A stretch of 64,000 bases of DNA. Origin: Melampsora larici-populina 98AG31 (lineage: Eukaryota; Basidiomycota; Pucciniomycetes; Pucciniales; Melampsoraceae). The notes below the pieces were generated by a model. It had not been told where the DNA came from, did not search any database, and was given only the letters and a program-made list of their open reading frames with translations. This document shows positions 1-10,914 of the stretch, one piece after another (position 1 is the stretch's first letter; each line of letters starts with the position of its first letter). The stretch spans positions 1,639,598-1,703,597 of the forward strand of contig NW_006768777.1 of NCBI RefSeq assembly GCF_000204055.1, read 5' to 3'. The position numbers were made by a program, and so were the translations under genes.

Positions 1-1
1 T

Positions 2-464
2 GGGAAACTCGAAGTTACCCAAAACTCTGACCAACACGTTAATGAAGGTCATTCCAGTGGAGACGTCGAAAAATCCGAGAACCAAACTGACACGCCGAAC
101 TCTTGTGTTCAGTTTGATACCGCTTCTCCCGAATCCAACTTGCATCAACAGGAGAAATATGATTTTCGCTCCTCTGGAATTCCGAGTTCTCCGGTGGATT
201 CGCTTCATTCCATCGACTCTGCTTCGTCCGCATCAATCGACTACAGCGTGAGCCAGTACATGGATGATCGTTCTTTGTCCTCCCGCGAACGGTTCATCCA
301 ATGGGTGAGTATATGTCCCTCTCAGATGAGTGAAAAAGAATGTATCTTGAAGCTCACCTATTTTTGATCGCATCCCTCGTTACAATACCTCGCAATCAAC
401 CACCTTTAACCGCCTTCAGTATCGCATCAGAGGCCCCCGACGCATTATACTGCCTTCTGAATGA
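2..464 (+). CDS. 3' end of an unidentified Ser-rich protein gene (partial)
   Basis: An open frame enters from the left edge and reads to a GTGAGT donor at 305. It encodes about 101 residues rich in Ser, Asp and Gln, ending RERFIQW. The best acceptor is the CAG at 417-419; it adds 15 codons and a TGA at 462-464. Another acceptor at 431-432 would give a longer alternative tail (APDALYCLLNDVN...) ending near 567, so the last exon is uncertain. The composition suggests a disordered regulatory segment. No domain is recognised, and the start lies outside the window. Confidence 0.45.
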
Positions 465-2723
465 CGTCAATGGTTTCATCGTTGATGAACAGATCTCCAT
501 TCATCTTATTTTATGGCAAGGTCAGTCAGGAAATCGCTGTGATCGTACGATTGTTCAATTTGATTGATGTGATATCTGGCTTCTTGTCCTCATATATGAC
601 TCTTTTGCTCTATTGATGCTCTTAAAAAATCGAATGTTTTTCCACGTCAGAAGCCAACTGGAAGACATTTGTCAGGATACTCAACTATGGCATCGGCGCT
701 TATGTTTTCACCCAGTGTTTTTGTCATTCTTTAGTTTCATATTCTTTCATCCACCACTCGTTACTTGATGACCACTTGGGCCAGATCACGGCAAGACACC
801 TTCTTTTTCATGTTCACTCCCATTTAGCCTCTTGATAGTTGTGGATTTAGTTTCAGTTCTATGTTCTCTATTTGTGTTTATCCCCTCTTATCATTCTCTT
901 TTCGAACAGATTCGATCGAGTGCGGCGGATTCTCTCTTAGTTTTTCCTCTTTTCATCCTTGTAGTTTTCTTAGCCTTCACTTTCGGTTTGTCATTTTTGT
1001 ATTTTATCTCTTTGCCTTTGTAAGCTTTATATTAAGTCACTTCCAATCTTTCATGAATGCAATTCATGAAATATCTGTGGACACTGTGACAAAGAAGAAC
1101 TGTTTTTCTCGGTTGGAAATCTTTTCAATTACACCACAGGTGACTGAGATCAAGAAACTTTCTCAGTATTGAAATAACTTTTCTTTTTCTGTGTTTAGGT
1201 TGAAGTTTGAAATGACACTCAAGATGTCCCCAAGAAGCCGAGCGTGAGTAGGCCCGTGTTGCTGTCTTTCAAACAAGGAAACATAATATCGGGTTCCATA
1301 TTGCTCTATTGAAATGGGTAAATCTCACCGCGTAATATGAAGAATTGGTAGCTGCATTGTGGGTCGTAATAGGCAGATGTCTTTCTAACTTGCTTTTTGT
1401 TTCGATGATAGCACGTCTTTTTCCTTCAAAAACAACTTGGATTGAGTGGATCGTATCGAGGGCGCATCGAAGTTGTAAAGCTAATGAAGTTTGGAGACCC
1501 AAAGAAGTTCAACAGAATCTCCCTGTACGAGAGTCACAGTCATACTTACGACTTTAAAAGATCGTGAATTCCTGTCCCTCCAAAAAGATCCACAAGTCTG
1601 CCAAGACGTCGATGTGTGTGAAACTCCTTTGCGAATTGAGAAATCTGCGAGCATTTTGTTTGATTGATCTAAATCCGCTTTGTGCAAACTTAGTCAACTT
1701 CCGTCAAGTTCTGCAACAGGCGGTCCGACAAAACGTGTCTGCTTTGCGCGACGCTTCTGAAATAAGCTACGCAATCGGACCCGATCTTTGGCTTCAAGCT
1801 GCTCACCTTTGAAAGGCGTGACGTTAGGCTGGTTGGGTACCCTGTTTTGGAAAAGTCGACGTTTTGAACAAACCGTTCACATCTCTTCAAAGATATTGCG
1901 GCTTTTCTGTGCTCATCCACCCAAGCGCACCTCATGAGCGGTAGGCCTCGGGAGACCTCATGTTATTTAGGTGCTGTCACCACTTTGGGTCCCAATTCTG
2001 ATGTCTTGTATGTATATTGTTGAAGGGGAGGGTTTTCTGAAAGGAGGCACTTCTTGAGCGGCACTTTAAAGAGCGACAATCCGTTGAATCAAAATCAAAT
2101 TGCTCACACGGACGACTTTACGGACAGATGTTCTGGTTCGGCCAGTGAGACTATAGCGCCCTTTAGTCAGACGTTCTCAGTTTTGTTTGAAGATTCTTGG
2201 CCTGCCCAAGGCTTTCTCCGATCAGTTTTGATCTGCCACGGATCATTTCTTCATTACATGCATCTCATTGCCGCCGCCGAGTAAGCGACTCAATCGTTTA
2301 CCATCCTCATTTGCTACGGTCTCTCATGTAGTTCAAATAGGTAGTAGCAATTTTTGTGACAAGTTTCGGAGCACATTAGCTGTAGGCTACTTGGGCTTCA
2401 CGACTACATACGTGGCCTTCAAAGTATTCGGACCGTATTTAAGTAACCCATCTAATCCCCTCGAGTCTCAATCCCTAGGCTTAATCTTTGACAGACCGCC
2501 TCAATAACCTCTGTCCCTCGAAGTGAGATCCACAAATTGTAATCCTCACATCTACAATTTCGACGTGTCTCTCAGTCTTCCATACTTCATCTAGGCCAAG
2601 TGTAACGGTGACAGATTCCTGACTCGACAATTGCATGTAAGAGGCTTTGAAAATTTCACTTCAACCGACCGTATTTCCACCTATGTCAAAAGCTCATTCC
2701 GTTCAACCCTCCTCTCACACAGA
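465..2723. other. Region without a convincing gene; possible decayed coding stretch 1480-1940
   Basis: Short plus-strand frames at about 1490-1940 have coding-like composition (a stretch reading LTTLKDREFLSLQKDPQV, then Ser/Lys/Arg-rich sequence). They are broken by in-frame stops, and I could not chain them into a gene. They may be further exons or remnants of the left-edge gene. The last 100 bases are the leader of the copper transporter gene. Confidence 0.25.
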
Positions 2724-3415
2724 ATGGAAATGCCCGACATGAATATGTCTGGTATGTCGCACGAAACCCATGACATGCTATCCAATACCCATGGTATGGG
2801 TTCGAACTCCGAAGGAATGTCAATGTGAGTTTGAAAATGAATCATCGCATTAATATAAGTTCGATTGCTAAAAGCGAACTACTTGTGGTTTTAGGATGTC
2901 GCAATTTAGCGCATCATTACCTACTGGTCCACTGTGGTTTTCAGGTTGGCAACCCAGGACTGCCGGTACCACTTTCGCGGCTTGTCTTGGTTTGTTCGGA
3001 TTGACTATGGTTGTCAAGATGATGGGTGCCTTCCGTCATCAAGCAAGCCTTCCACGGAAAACGCAACAATGGCACGATGTCTCTGTGACCTCTGAAACGC
3101 TCAACAAGACTGAAGATAATAGTACCATAGCAGCTTCGGAGTATCAACAGAGACGATCCATACCCGCATGGGCTTCACATCAAATTATAAGAGGAATATT
3201 TGCTGGGATTCATGCTGGATTGGAATATTTTCTCATGGTGCGCATCTTGCATAAAAGTTGAATGGGAAGCTTGGCAACTAACGAACTCCTCATCTGATAC
3301 CCAGTTGGCTGTGATGTCATACAACGTTTACTTCTTCCTGGCCATTGTCTTTGGACATTTTGTCGGTGAGGTAATGTTTGGAAGATTTGGTCATGGTCAT
3401 GGTAGTCACAGCTAA
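2724..3415 (+). CDS. Ctr-family copper transporter, copy A (3 exons, 184 aa)
   Basis: Ctr proteins form trimers that move Cu(I) across the plasma or vacuolar membrane. Exons are 2724-2824, 2895-3237 and 3305-3415; the joined length is exactly 555 bases. The N-terminus is a Met-rich copper-binding tail (MEMPDMNMSGM, with further Met/His to about residue 35). TM1 starts around TTFAACLGLFGL, followed by a polar loop, then TM2 and TM3. The family's pore motif MxxxM is M148-LAV-M152 and the TM3 GxxxG is G165-HFV-G169. The C-terminus is His-rich (GHGHGSHS). The second intron falls inside the MxxxM motif. The start was chosen as the first Met of the Met-rich tail; an in-frame ATG-like extension upstream looks non-coding. 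It pairs with a paralogue 1.8 kb downstream on the same strand. Which membrane it serves is not visible. Confidence 0.9.
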
Positions 3416-5215
3416 AACAAATTTATCAACCTGACTTGAACACATCACTTTTCTCCATCATACTTATTGATTTTTGAATAATTTTAACCACATATATATT
3501 TTCATACACATCAGAGCTTATCAAGTTGTACTTTAATTATATTTTTGTGATGTTTTTTGGAACCCTAATTTCTCAACGCTACTAATGAATCTTTTGATCC
3601 GGCTTCCTCTCCAATTTTGGGCGGTCACCACTCCCTTTGAAACTAGTCATCATTAACTTTCCAAGTCAGCTATGTAGTCATCCTACACTGCATTGTCTCC
3701 TACTGTATCGATCAATGATCAGGATCAAATGATGTCATACATTGCCGCCAAAAATCAAGAACTCCATGTACATTTCTCCCCATGATGGCTAATCCCGAGT
3801 TTCAACTTGAGCTCGAATTCTGTGATTTGGCTGTGTCAAAGGTGCAGTGATAGATACCGATGGGGCCAGTTGAGAAAGATTTGATGACTGTCTGGGTTCC
3901 GAAGTCATGGACAGAGGCGGATAGGACTGAAATTCCAAAATACAGTTACAAGCATACAGTGACAACTTGATCAATTGCGACATTTTTGCTTGTATGTAGC
4001 CAAAATGACTCAAGAAGTCAATTGACCAGGCAAAATGAACTCAATCCAAGATTTGAATGAACTTGATCATCACTTCAACTTCAACCCATTCTCATCATCA
4101 TCTCACTCACCACTCAGTCTCACTTTCCCCTTCAGCTCTTTCGATCATCAACTGACATTCGAGCCGATATCGCATAGACAGCCTTCCACACTTGAATCGC
4201 TGCACTTCAATACTCTGACATTCAATCCATTCTGGCTCCCATCGCTTCACTATGGCCTCAAACTATTCTGAAAATATAACTCAATCTCCCAACATCAACT
4301 AATACCCAACCTGGCGAGGAATGGCGGACGACCTTCAAACTAATGGCGTCGGCAACCTTTTTCCTTCGAACCCTACAAACTTACGAATGCCTGGGGTTTT
4401 GCATAAGGTTTGAGGCTTCACCTTTCTCATTGGTTTGTATCATGTGGCTCATAATCCTTTCGAACGGATTTAATCACCTCATAAATGTACATTACATCGA
4501 ACAACAATCCACTTTTAAGGTCACAATTTCACAACATGATCAAACATAACTCAGACAATATTTAAGATGCATCTTGGGCGACTCGAACCTTGGCAGATCA
4601 TCTTTGGTCATTACCCGAAATTAATCAGCGGACCATACCGCAAAGAATGGCGGTCTCTCGATTGGGCCGATCATGAAATTCGACCGGTACCGGTAATGCC
4701 AATCAGACCCGACTTTTGCTGCAAAACAACATCACATCACTTTGAATGAACTTTTCAAAGAGCAGTTTGAATGAAAAGATTATCAGTCTCGACCATACTC
4801 TAAAGAATTGCATTCAACTAAACGTGGATAATTCAAAACGGTGGAAGTCTACATTAGCTTCTCAAACTATCTTACCGAAACAGGTTTAATCAAATCCTGA
4901 CTGCGATCATTCAACCGCAACCCAATTCGGTTTCATTGACTATATATAAACTCACACGGTCACCAGGCTATTAATAGCATCAATCAATTGCACATAATCA
5001 TCTTCATCCAACCCCGACATCATTATCAGCATACATACACTCCTCTTCCAGTGTAGATACAATCCGGATTTCAAACATCACCTAGACTTCATTCAGAGGC
5101 CGGTCTCTAGTCCCTCTTGACACTCAGCTTCAAATCACCATCGATCCGTGCCTCGTTCAATTCTCATCCAGCCGGGCTGTCTTTCAAATCTTTTTGATAA
5201 ACAACTCACCTAAAA
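3416..5215. other. Intergenic spacer between the two Ctr genes
   Basis: No supported gene. A 78-codon frame at 4035-4271 is low-complexity (Ser, Phe, His) and has no homology I recognise. The last 270 bases form the promoter and leader of the second transporter. Confidence 0.5.
4941..4948 (+). promoter_or_regulatory. Candidate TATA box of Ctr copy B
   Basis: TATATATA followed by AA lies about 270 bases before the ATG of the second copper transporter, followed by a pyrimidine-rich leader. I saw no clear copper-response element of the Mac1/Cuf1 type. Confidence 0.4.
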
Positions 5216-5892
5216 ATGGATATGTCCTCTATGTCCGGAATGGATATGTCGGGGATGTCCTCGAACAGCTCAAGTGGCTCCATGTTAGCGCTTTTTTCAT
5301 TTGTGCTTGTTCCCAATCGATAGCTCATCAATTTGTCAATTCCCATCGATTCTCTGCAGGATGACTTCTTTTACAGCCTCACTACCCGTGACTCCCTTAT
5401 GGTTTGCTGGATGGCAACCTAAAACGGCTGGTACAACTTTCGCTGCCTGTCTTGGCTTATTCGGTTTAGCGATACTCAGCAAGCTTCTTGGAGCATTAAG
5501 ACACCAAGCTCACCGTGCTTGGTCAAAAATCCAATGGGAAGAACTCGCAGCAAATGAGCAATCAGTCGATAAATCCGATAAACCTGATACGGTCACTGAA
5601 TCTTTGAAGAAGGGTTGTCGTCAAATCGCACCCTGGACTGCTGAACATGACATCCCAAGAGGTATACTTGCCGCCGTACATTCTGGGCTTGATTACTTCC
5701 TCATGGTACGGTTCTTGCTTATGCTCCTGATCTGAAACTTTCGATCGACACTAAGAATATGATTTTGTCTTCTTTGGTGATTTTCAGCTTGCTGTCATGA
5801 CTTTCAATGTTTACTTTTTCATCGCTATCATCTTGGGATTATTTGCAGGAGAAGTCGGTTTTGGTAGATGGTCTGCCTCAAGTGGGCATTAG
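5216..5892 (+). CDS. Ctr-family copper transporter, copy B (3 exons, 172 aa)
   Basis: This is a paralogue of the gene at 2724. Exons are 5216-5283, 5360-5705 and 5788-5892, totalling 519 bases. The N-terminal tail is shorter and Met-rich (MDMSSMSGMDMSGMSS). The core WFxGWQPxTAGTTFAACLGL matches copy A almost exactly. MxxxM is M138-LAV-M142 and GxxxG is G155-LFA-G159. Both introns sit at the same positions and phases as in copy A, including the one inside MxxxM, so the pair arose by tandem duplication. Differences are concentrated in the cytosolic loop and in the C-terminus, which lacks the His repeat of copy A. This suggests different copper affinity or trafficking, but that is inference. Confidence 0.9.
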
Positions 5893-6700
5893 TATCTATC
5901 ACTTTATCTACGCAACTCAGTATCTCTCTTAGTATCTATAACTTTATCTACCCAACTCAGTATCTCTCTCAAAATCCATTGGAGTTTCCTTGACCTGATA
6001 TCTTGGCCTTAATCTTCATGATTTATCATACTTTGCTTTTGGTGACTTTCAAGGGCAAAGCACAAGTCTTTTTTCCAGGTAACATGATCACATGTAGCAC
6101 ATCAAATCATGCCACTTAATTATAAAACAAACAATTTGGCCTCAAGTCCTACTTGCCCCACTCGATTCTTTTGATTTACTCAGAATGACATGTACTGTGT
6201 TTGCAGTCAGAGTTACACTCATCTACCTCAATTGCCCGCACTAAGCATTTTCACAATGTCACCCCAGTTCTGAGTAGAATCGATTGACTGAGTGAAAAAA
6301 CAAACTATTTGCTTTGAAGGCTTGAGCTGATTTACATTCAGTTGATTATCTGTACCAAACCAATACCTATCAGCCTCTGATATTTCTACAGACCAAATCT
6401 CTCCATTTTTCTCTTTTGTTTATAGCAATGCATGAAACTTCAGTTTGGGTAGGTTACACAGGAAACAAGAGGTGATTCCAGAACTTTTGGTGATTTGATA
6501 CAGAAATTGCTCGATGGATCAAAAGCAAGTCTGGTTCCCAAATCAAATCAAACCAAATCTGTCAACATTGATATTGATTCAGCAGTCAACATCAATCTGC
6601 TTGATCCAGGAGCAAGCCGGCCTCATGGAGGCTTGGCATGCCGCGTTTGACCCAAGCTGTCAGACGGTTCCCTTCCTCTAACCCTTCTCTTTTGTATCAA
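5893..6700. other. Intergenic, nothing recognised
   Basis: Just after the stop, a ~35-base phrase (tatcactttatctac...actcagtatctctct) is repeated in tandem at about 5893-5970. No open frame of note follows. Confidence 0.4.
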
Positions 6701-6719
6701 ACACTCAGTTTGAATTCCA

Positions 6720-7612
6720 AAACAAAGCATGGTTAGCAAAATTTGACACACTAGCCAAACAAATGGAAAAGATGGTGACAGCTGTTATCCCAGACCAGCA
6801 GCAAGAATCACAATCGAAACAAACCAGCCAAGCAAAGAGCTCATATCTTCATTGAAACATGCACTAGGAATAATCAAAGCCATTCAAGCCCTTGTGCTCA
6901 AAAAAACAAAATGCTTGACTGAGATGGGAAGCCTTTCTCATGCTTACCCAACAAGACTCCAAAAAGTCTCGGGAGCAGAAAAGTCCATCCCTGAGCTCAT
7001 GAAGAGCCTTAATGTGGTTGTAAAAGATAACAAGATAAAGGTGTCCCTGAAGAAATTTTCCTCTATTCTGGTCCAAAACATCCATTTTTTCCCATCCAAT
7101 GATGTGGTGATTTTGTTAGAATCACAAAAACAAGAACAAGTGCTACACGGTCAAGTCACAAAAGGGCTGACAAAGGTTTTGCCAAACCTAGAACTGAAGC
7201 AAGAGGTGAACTTGCTTATTGTACATGTTATTCCTACCATGTTTAATCCCACTTCCCTGGAAGACATGGACCTCCTCAAGACATGGAACAGAGATCTACT
7301 CAATAACACACTCTTTGTGAGGTGTTTAAAAAATATATGGCTGAAGACTCATCAAAGCATGATTCCTCACTGTTGATTGGCTTCAAGACACTCGACAAAT
7401 CTATGCTTGCAGCATGCACAAAAGTATGGCAAGGTAGAGGCTGCCATTGAACAGAATCGAAGTTTCAGTGAACCCCCTCCCACCTGGTTGATTGCCAAGG
7501 TGTGGGTCACAAGGAAGCTGCATGTAATCAACTAGCCCCATGTGTCCCTATTGCTCTGGGGCACACCAATCTCATGACTGGGGTAGCAACAAATGATGAG
7601 ATTTGAATCTCT
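6720..7612 (+). pseudogene. Decayed non-LTR retrotransposon ORF1 (gag-like, zinc knuckles)
   Basis: A plus-strand frame reads KAWLAKFDTLAKQMEKMV..., then about 170 codons of Lys/Leu-rich sequence. It ends in two cysteine clusters at about 7500-7610: CxGxGHKEAAC, then (after a frame change) CPYCSGAHQSHDW. Paired CCHC knuckles at the end of a nucleic-acid-binding ORF are typical of fungal LINE (Tad/I-like) ORF1 proteins. Several stops and at least one frameshift break it. No reverse transcriptase follows; the copy is cut off by the solo LTR starting at 7623. Confidence 0.55.
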
Positions 7613-7622
7613 TCATTCACAC

Positions 7623-9044
7623 TGTGGTAATGACATTATGCATTGGTACCAATCAAAAGCTTAGTTTTTTTAACAATTAGTATGGAACAATGATTCAAAC
7701 AGGAGCTCTTATTAAAATTCCAAACAACTATAATCTTGACACTGGAACACACATTAAAGTCTAACCATGAATTACTTAATTTATCATTCTCAACTTTTTG
7801 TTTCTTCCATCTTAAAATACAAAGATAGAATTTTAATTATCCTAAAAAATAGGTTTAGATTTAACATTCAGGTTCATTTTTTATGTTTTTAATACAAAAG
7901 AAAGACAATACAAGCAAATCAATGATAAAACTACTTGGTGATAGGAAAACAATCACCTTTTGTTGGATAAATTACTTAAAAATCTAATTAAACAATGAGT
8001 GAAAGATCATATTACATCACAGAAATGATCATAGTGGATTGATAAGCCCCTGATGGCAAACTTCAGAAGTAGAGAAAGGGTTTGAACCATTGCTCCATAG
8101 GTTTTTACCATTTTTTAGTCATCTGTTGAAGGAAAAGAGGGTAAAATTAGTAATGATTCTATTTCACAACAATTTAAAAGTCACAGAAATCTCATTTTAA
8201 CCTGATCATGTGTTTCCAAAGCCTTGGAAACAAAAATATGATGAGTAATAATAGCTGTTTACCATTTATCAAATCACAGCTTTACCACATCTTTACATAT
8301 CAAATGCTAACACAGCAAAATCATAGATGATTATCAAGGTCAACAGAATCATCATACGACCACCATAATATCTATACTTTACCAATCAAAACACAGCATA
8401 TACATAGCATATACAGCGCAATTAATCATAAGAAGAGCTTGGCAATATAAGTAAATCATCTTTGTGTGGTTAATTAGCAATGAATCAGCTTGTAGAATGA
8501 TGTAAAGATCATAATACATTGCAGAAGTGATCTTAGTGGCTTAATAACCATCATATGGAACCATTGGGAAGTATAGAAGATCATTTAATCACTGTTCCAT
8601 AGCTGTTTACCAACAGTTTAGTCATCTTTTGGGTTTTTGGGAGCTGTTTACCATTTTCCAATGTGTAAAATCAGATATATAAAGACATTATATTTGTCCC
8701 AGTGATTTTTCTTTTCCTCATCTATAATATAGTGTAGTATCTTCTATCATTATAAAACAACTATCTCAGTCTTATTTAACTCAAACTGCCCTTATCAAAG
8801 TGATAAGACAAATGTATCTCATTGGTACTTATAATGAACTACAAGCTTTCTGGGATAGCACCAAGGGAGTGTTGAGCTTTTTCTCTGATGCCTTTGTCAA
8901 CAGTGACTTTTCTCTTTTATCAGGAGACTTGAACATCAAATTCCAGTTTGTTGAATATTCTCTGAAAGGAGAAGTCTCAGAGACATTCTGTAGATTATAC
9001 TCTTGCAAGCACTGTATAGCCCTTGTTGTGCTATAAGTACCACA
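7623..9044 (-). repeat. Solo LTR, copy A (1422 bp)
   Basis: The ends are TG...CA. In minus orientation it opens TGTGGTACTTATAGCACAAC, the same terminus as copies B (24013-25573) and C (49652-51278), and it ends ...CATTACCACA. The flanking tetramers are ACAC and ACAA, a target duplication with one mismatch. It carries an internal duplication (about 7960-8130 resembles 8460-8640). No gag or pol is present, which fits LTR-LTR recombination. Confidence 0.7.
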
Positions 9045-10061
9045 ACAATCTCTATGTATACCTTTTGCTTCACAACATTTGATGTAGCCAGCCCCAAAAG
9101 CTTCTAGCTGTCCCATATTTCTTCCTTGCTGCCTGATTGTAGGGGCTTGTACTTGAATGAGTACTTTATAAGTTTGGTGTTTTCTCATGGTCTCTGCTGG
9201 TACATCTCTTGAAATCAAAGGGAATCTTGAAAACATTTGGAAGTATTGATCACCTCCAGAAGATACTTTTCCTTCCCATCAATACCCAACTATTTTCTCA
9301 TGATCTCTGTTTGTGGATTCCAAAATTCTAGGGCAAGCTCACCATTTACAATCATTGAATCATGAGGCAAAATCATTGCCTCCTCCAAAAGCACCAATTG
9401 GTGAACATGGGGTGACTCCACAATGCTACTTGATTTGCCCATGAGGCAAAATCCTTGCCTCCTCCAAAAGCACCAATTGGTGAACATGGGGTGACTCCAC
9501 AATGCTACTTGATTTGTCCATGAGGCCAAACAGAATGTTATTTAACTTGCATACCACTTTTGAATATGTTCATCATGAGCACCATTTGCTGTTTTGTTTT
9601 CATTCCCTATCCAAGCCACCAATATGCAAGTCAACATATGATCTCAATATCCTCATATTTGTTTTGTGTGCTCAAATGTAACTTGAATTCCCAGAGATTT
9701 TCAATCACATCAATCATCCCAGTGAAAAGTCTATTCTTCCCTGCAAAGCCAACTTGAGCCTTTTATATTCCCATAAGTGACCTGTTCCTGAAGGTCTTCT
9801 TATTGCAATCTCATCAAAAATTCCACTCTTGAACTCAAAACCATCATTAATACAAGCTTCCTTGCAATCTAATCACTAAATCAAACCTGACTTATGAACT
9901 TTGGATGTGATAAACTCTCTCAAAAAGCAATAAATATTGATGGGGAGCTGGCTTGATGGGGCTCTACATACATTCTTGCCGCCGACACCCCTCCAAACAA
10001 CTTTCTCTTGTAATCTGAATTTTACAATCTGAATTTTACAAAGCCTCACATCATGACACAT
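9045..10061 (-). pseudogene. Decayed ORF of unknown family on the minus strand
   Basis: Minus-strand frames at 9045-9236, 9290-9529, about 9600-9780 and 9876-10061 have coherent composition (for example VNGELALEFWNP and FSRFPLISRDVPAETMRKHQ). They are separated by stops and shifts. They look like one eroded transposon protein, but I do not recognise the family. The solo LTR at 7623-9044 may have truncated it. Confidence 0.3.
9362..9519. repeat. Tandem duplication of a 79-bp unit
   Basis: Two nearly identical copies, 9362-9440 and 9441-9519, each beginning ATGAGGCAAAATC. They lie inside the decayed minus-strand ORF and keep no single frame. A partial third start (ATGAGGC) follows at 9520. Confidence 0.85.
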
Positions 10062-10875
10062 ACACCAAGTTCTATATAATGGCCTTCAAGCTGGATCAGA
10101 ATGAGTCTGACAAACAATGTTGACAGTGTCTGTGTCATTGGTCCGTCCCCTTGGACCACTGTTCTATAATTACCATATGAGTCATAGGAATATTTGGATT
10201 GCATCCCTTAACCTGAGCCACAGCACATATTCTAAGTTCTTTACCCCACATGTCTTCTTGAGGTAGCGACAGGAGAAACTGAATGTGGGGCTTTGATTGG
10301 CAAGTGGGCCCTCCTGTTTTCTAGTGATAGTCTGTATCTTTATTCAGCTTTGACTCTAAACATCTGTTGAAGAATTTAGATAGACCCACATTCAAGCCAT
10401 CTCTTCATTCAGAGACAAGGCAAATCAGGGCCAGACACAGGCAAAACATACTGAAGATTATAAGGTCTGGTGGTATAATTTTTGTATATTTAATAGTTTT
10501 GCAAGGGTGGTGTTCAGGTCAGGTTATGAACCCATATTGGTAGTATTCTGACCCTTTTTTCAAACATGGGTGCAAGGTTCCAGGGAAATTGACATCATGG
10601 ATTTGAATATGCAATTGAATCTTTGAATTCAGATTATGCAACTGATATGGAGTTATTTCATAAAATGACTCGAGTTGCTTCAGCGGATATATTTACATCA
10701 AACTCTACCTTGAATGCAGATAGCAATTCCTTTGACAAGTTTGATTGACTCATATCTTTTTCTTCTTGCATGTCTCACCAAGACCATCCCTATATGGATA
10801 TAGCCATTTGGTGGTCAAATGTTTATGAATATTTTGATCCTCCACTAAGCTTAAAGTTAAAGTACAATATCTAAC

Positions 10876-10883
10876 TATATAAG
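10876..10883 (+). promoter_or_regulatory. TATA box of the 12-exon secreted-protein gene
   Basis: TATATAAG lies 32 bases before the ATG at 10915. This implies a very short leader. Confidence 0.45.
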
Positions 10884-10914
10884 TTGTTTTCCAAAGACAT
10901 AAGGTATATTAATA

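Noticed and set aside
8829..9236. A single 135-codon minus-strand ORF as a gene
   Set aside because: It crosses the end of solo LTR copy A at 9044; it is a chance fusion of LTR sequence and the flanking decayed ORF.
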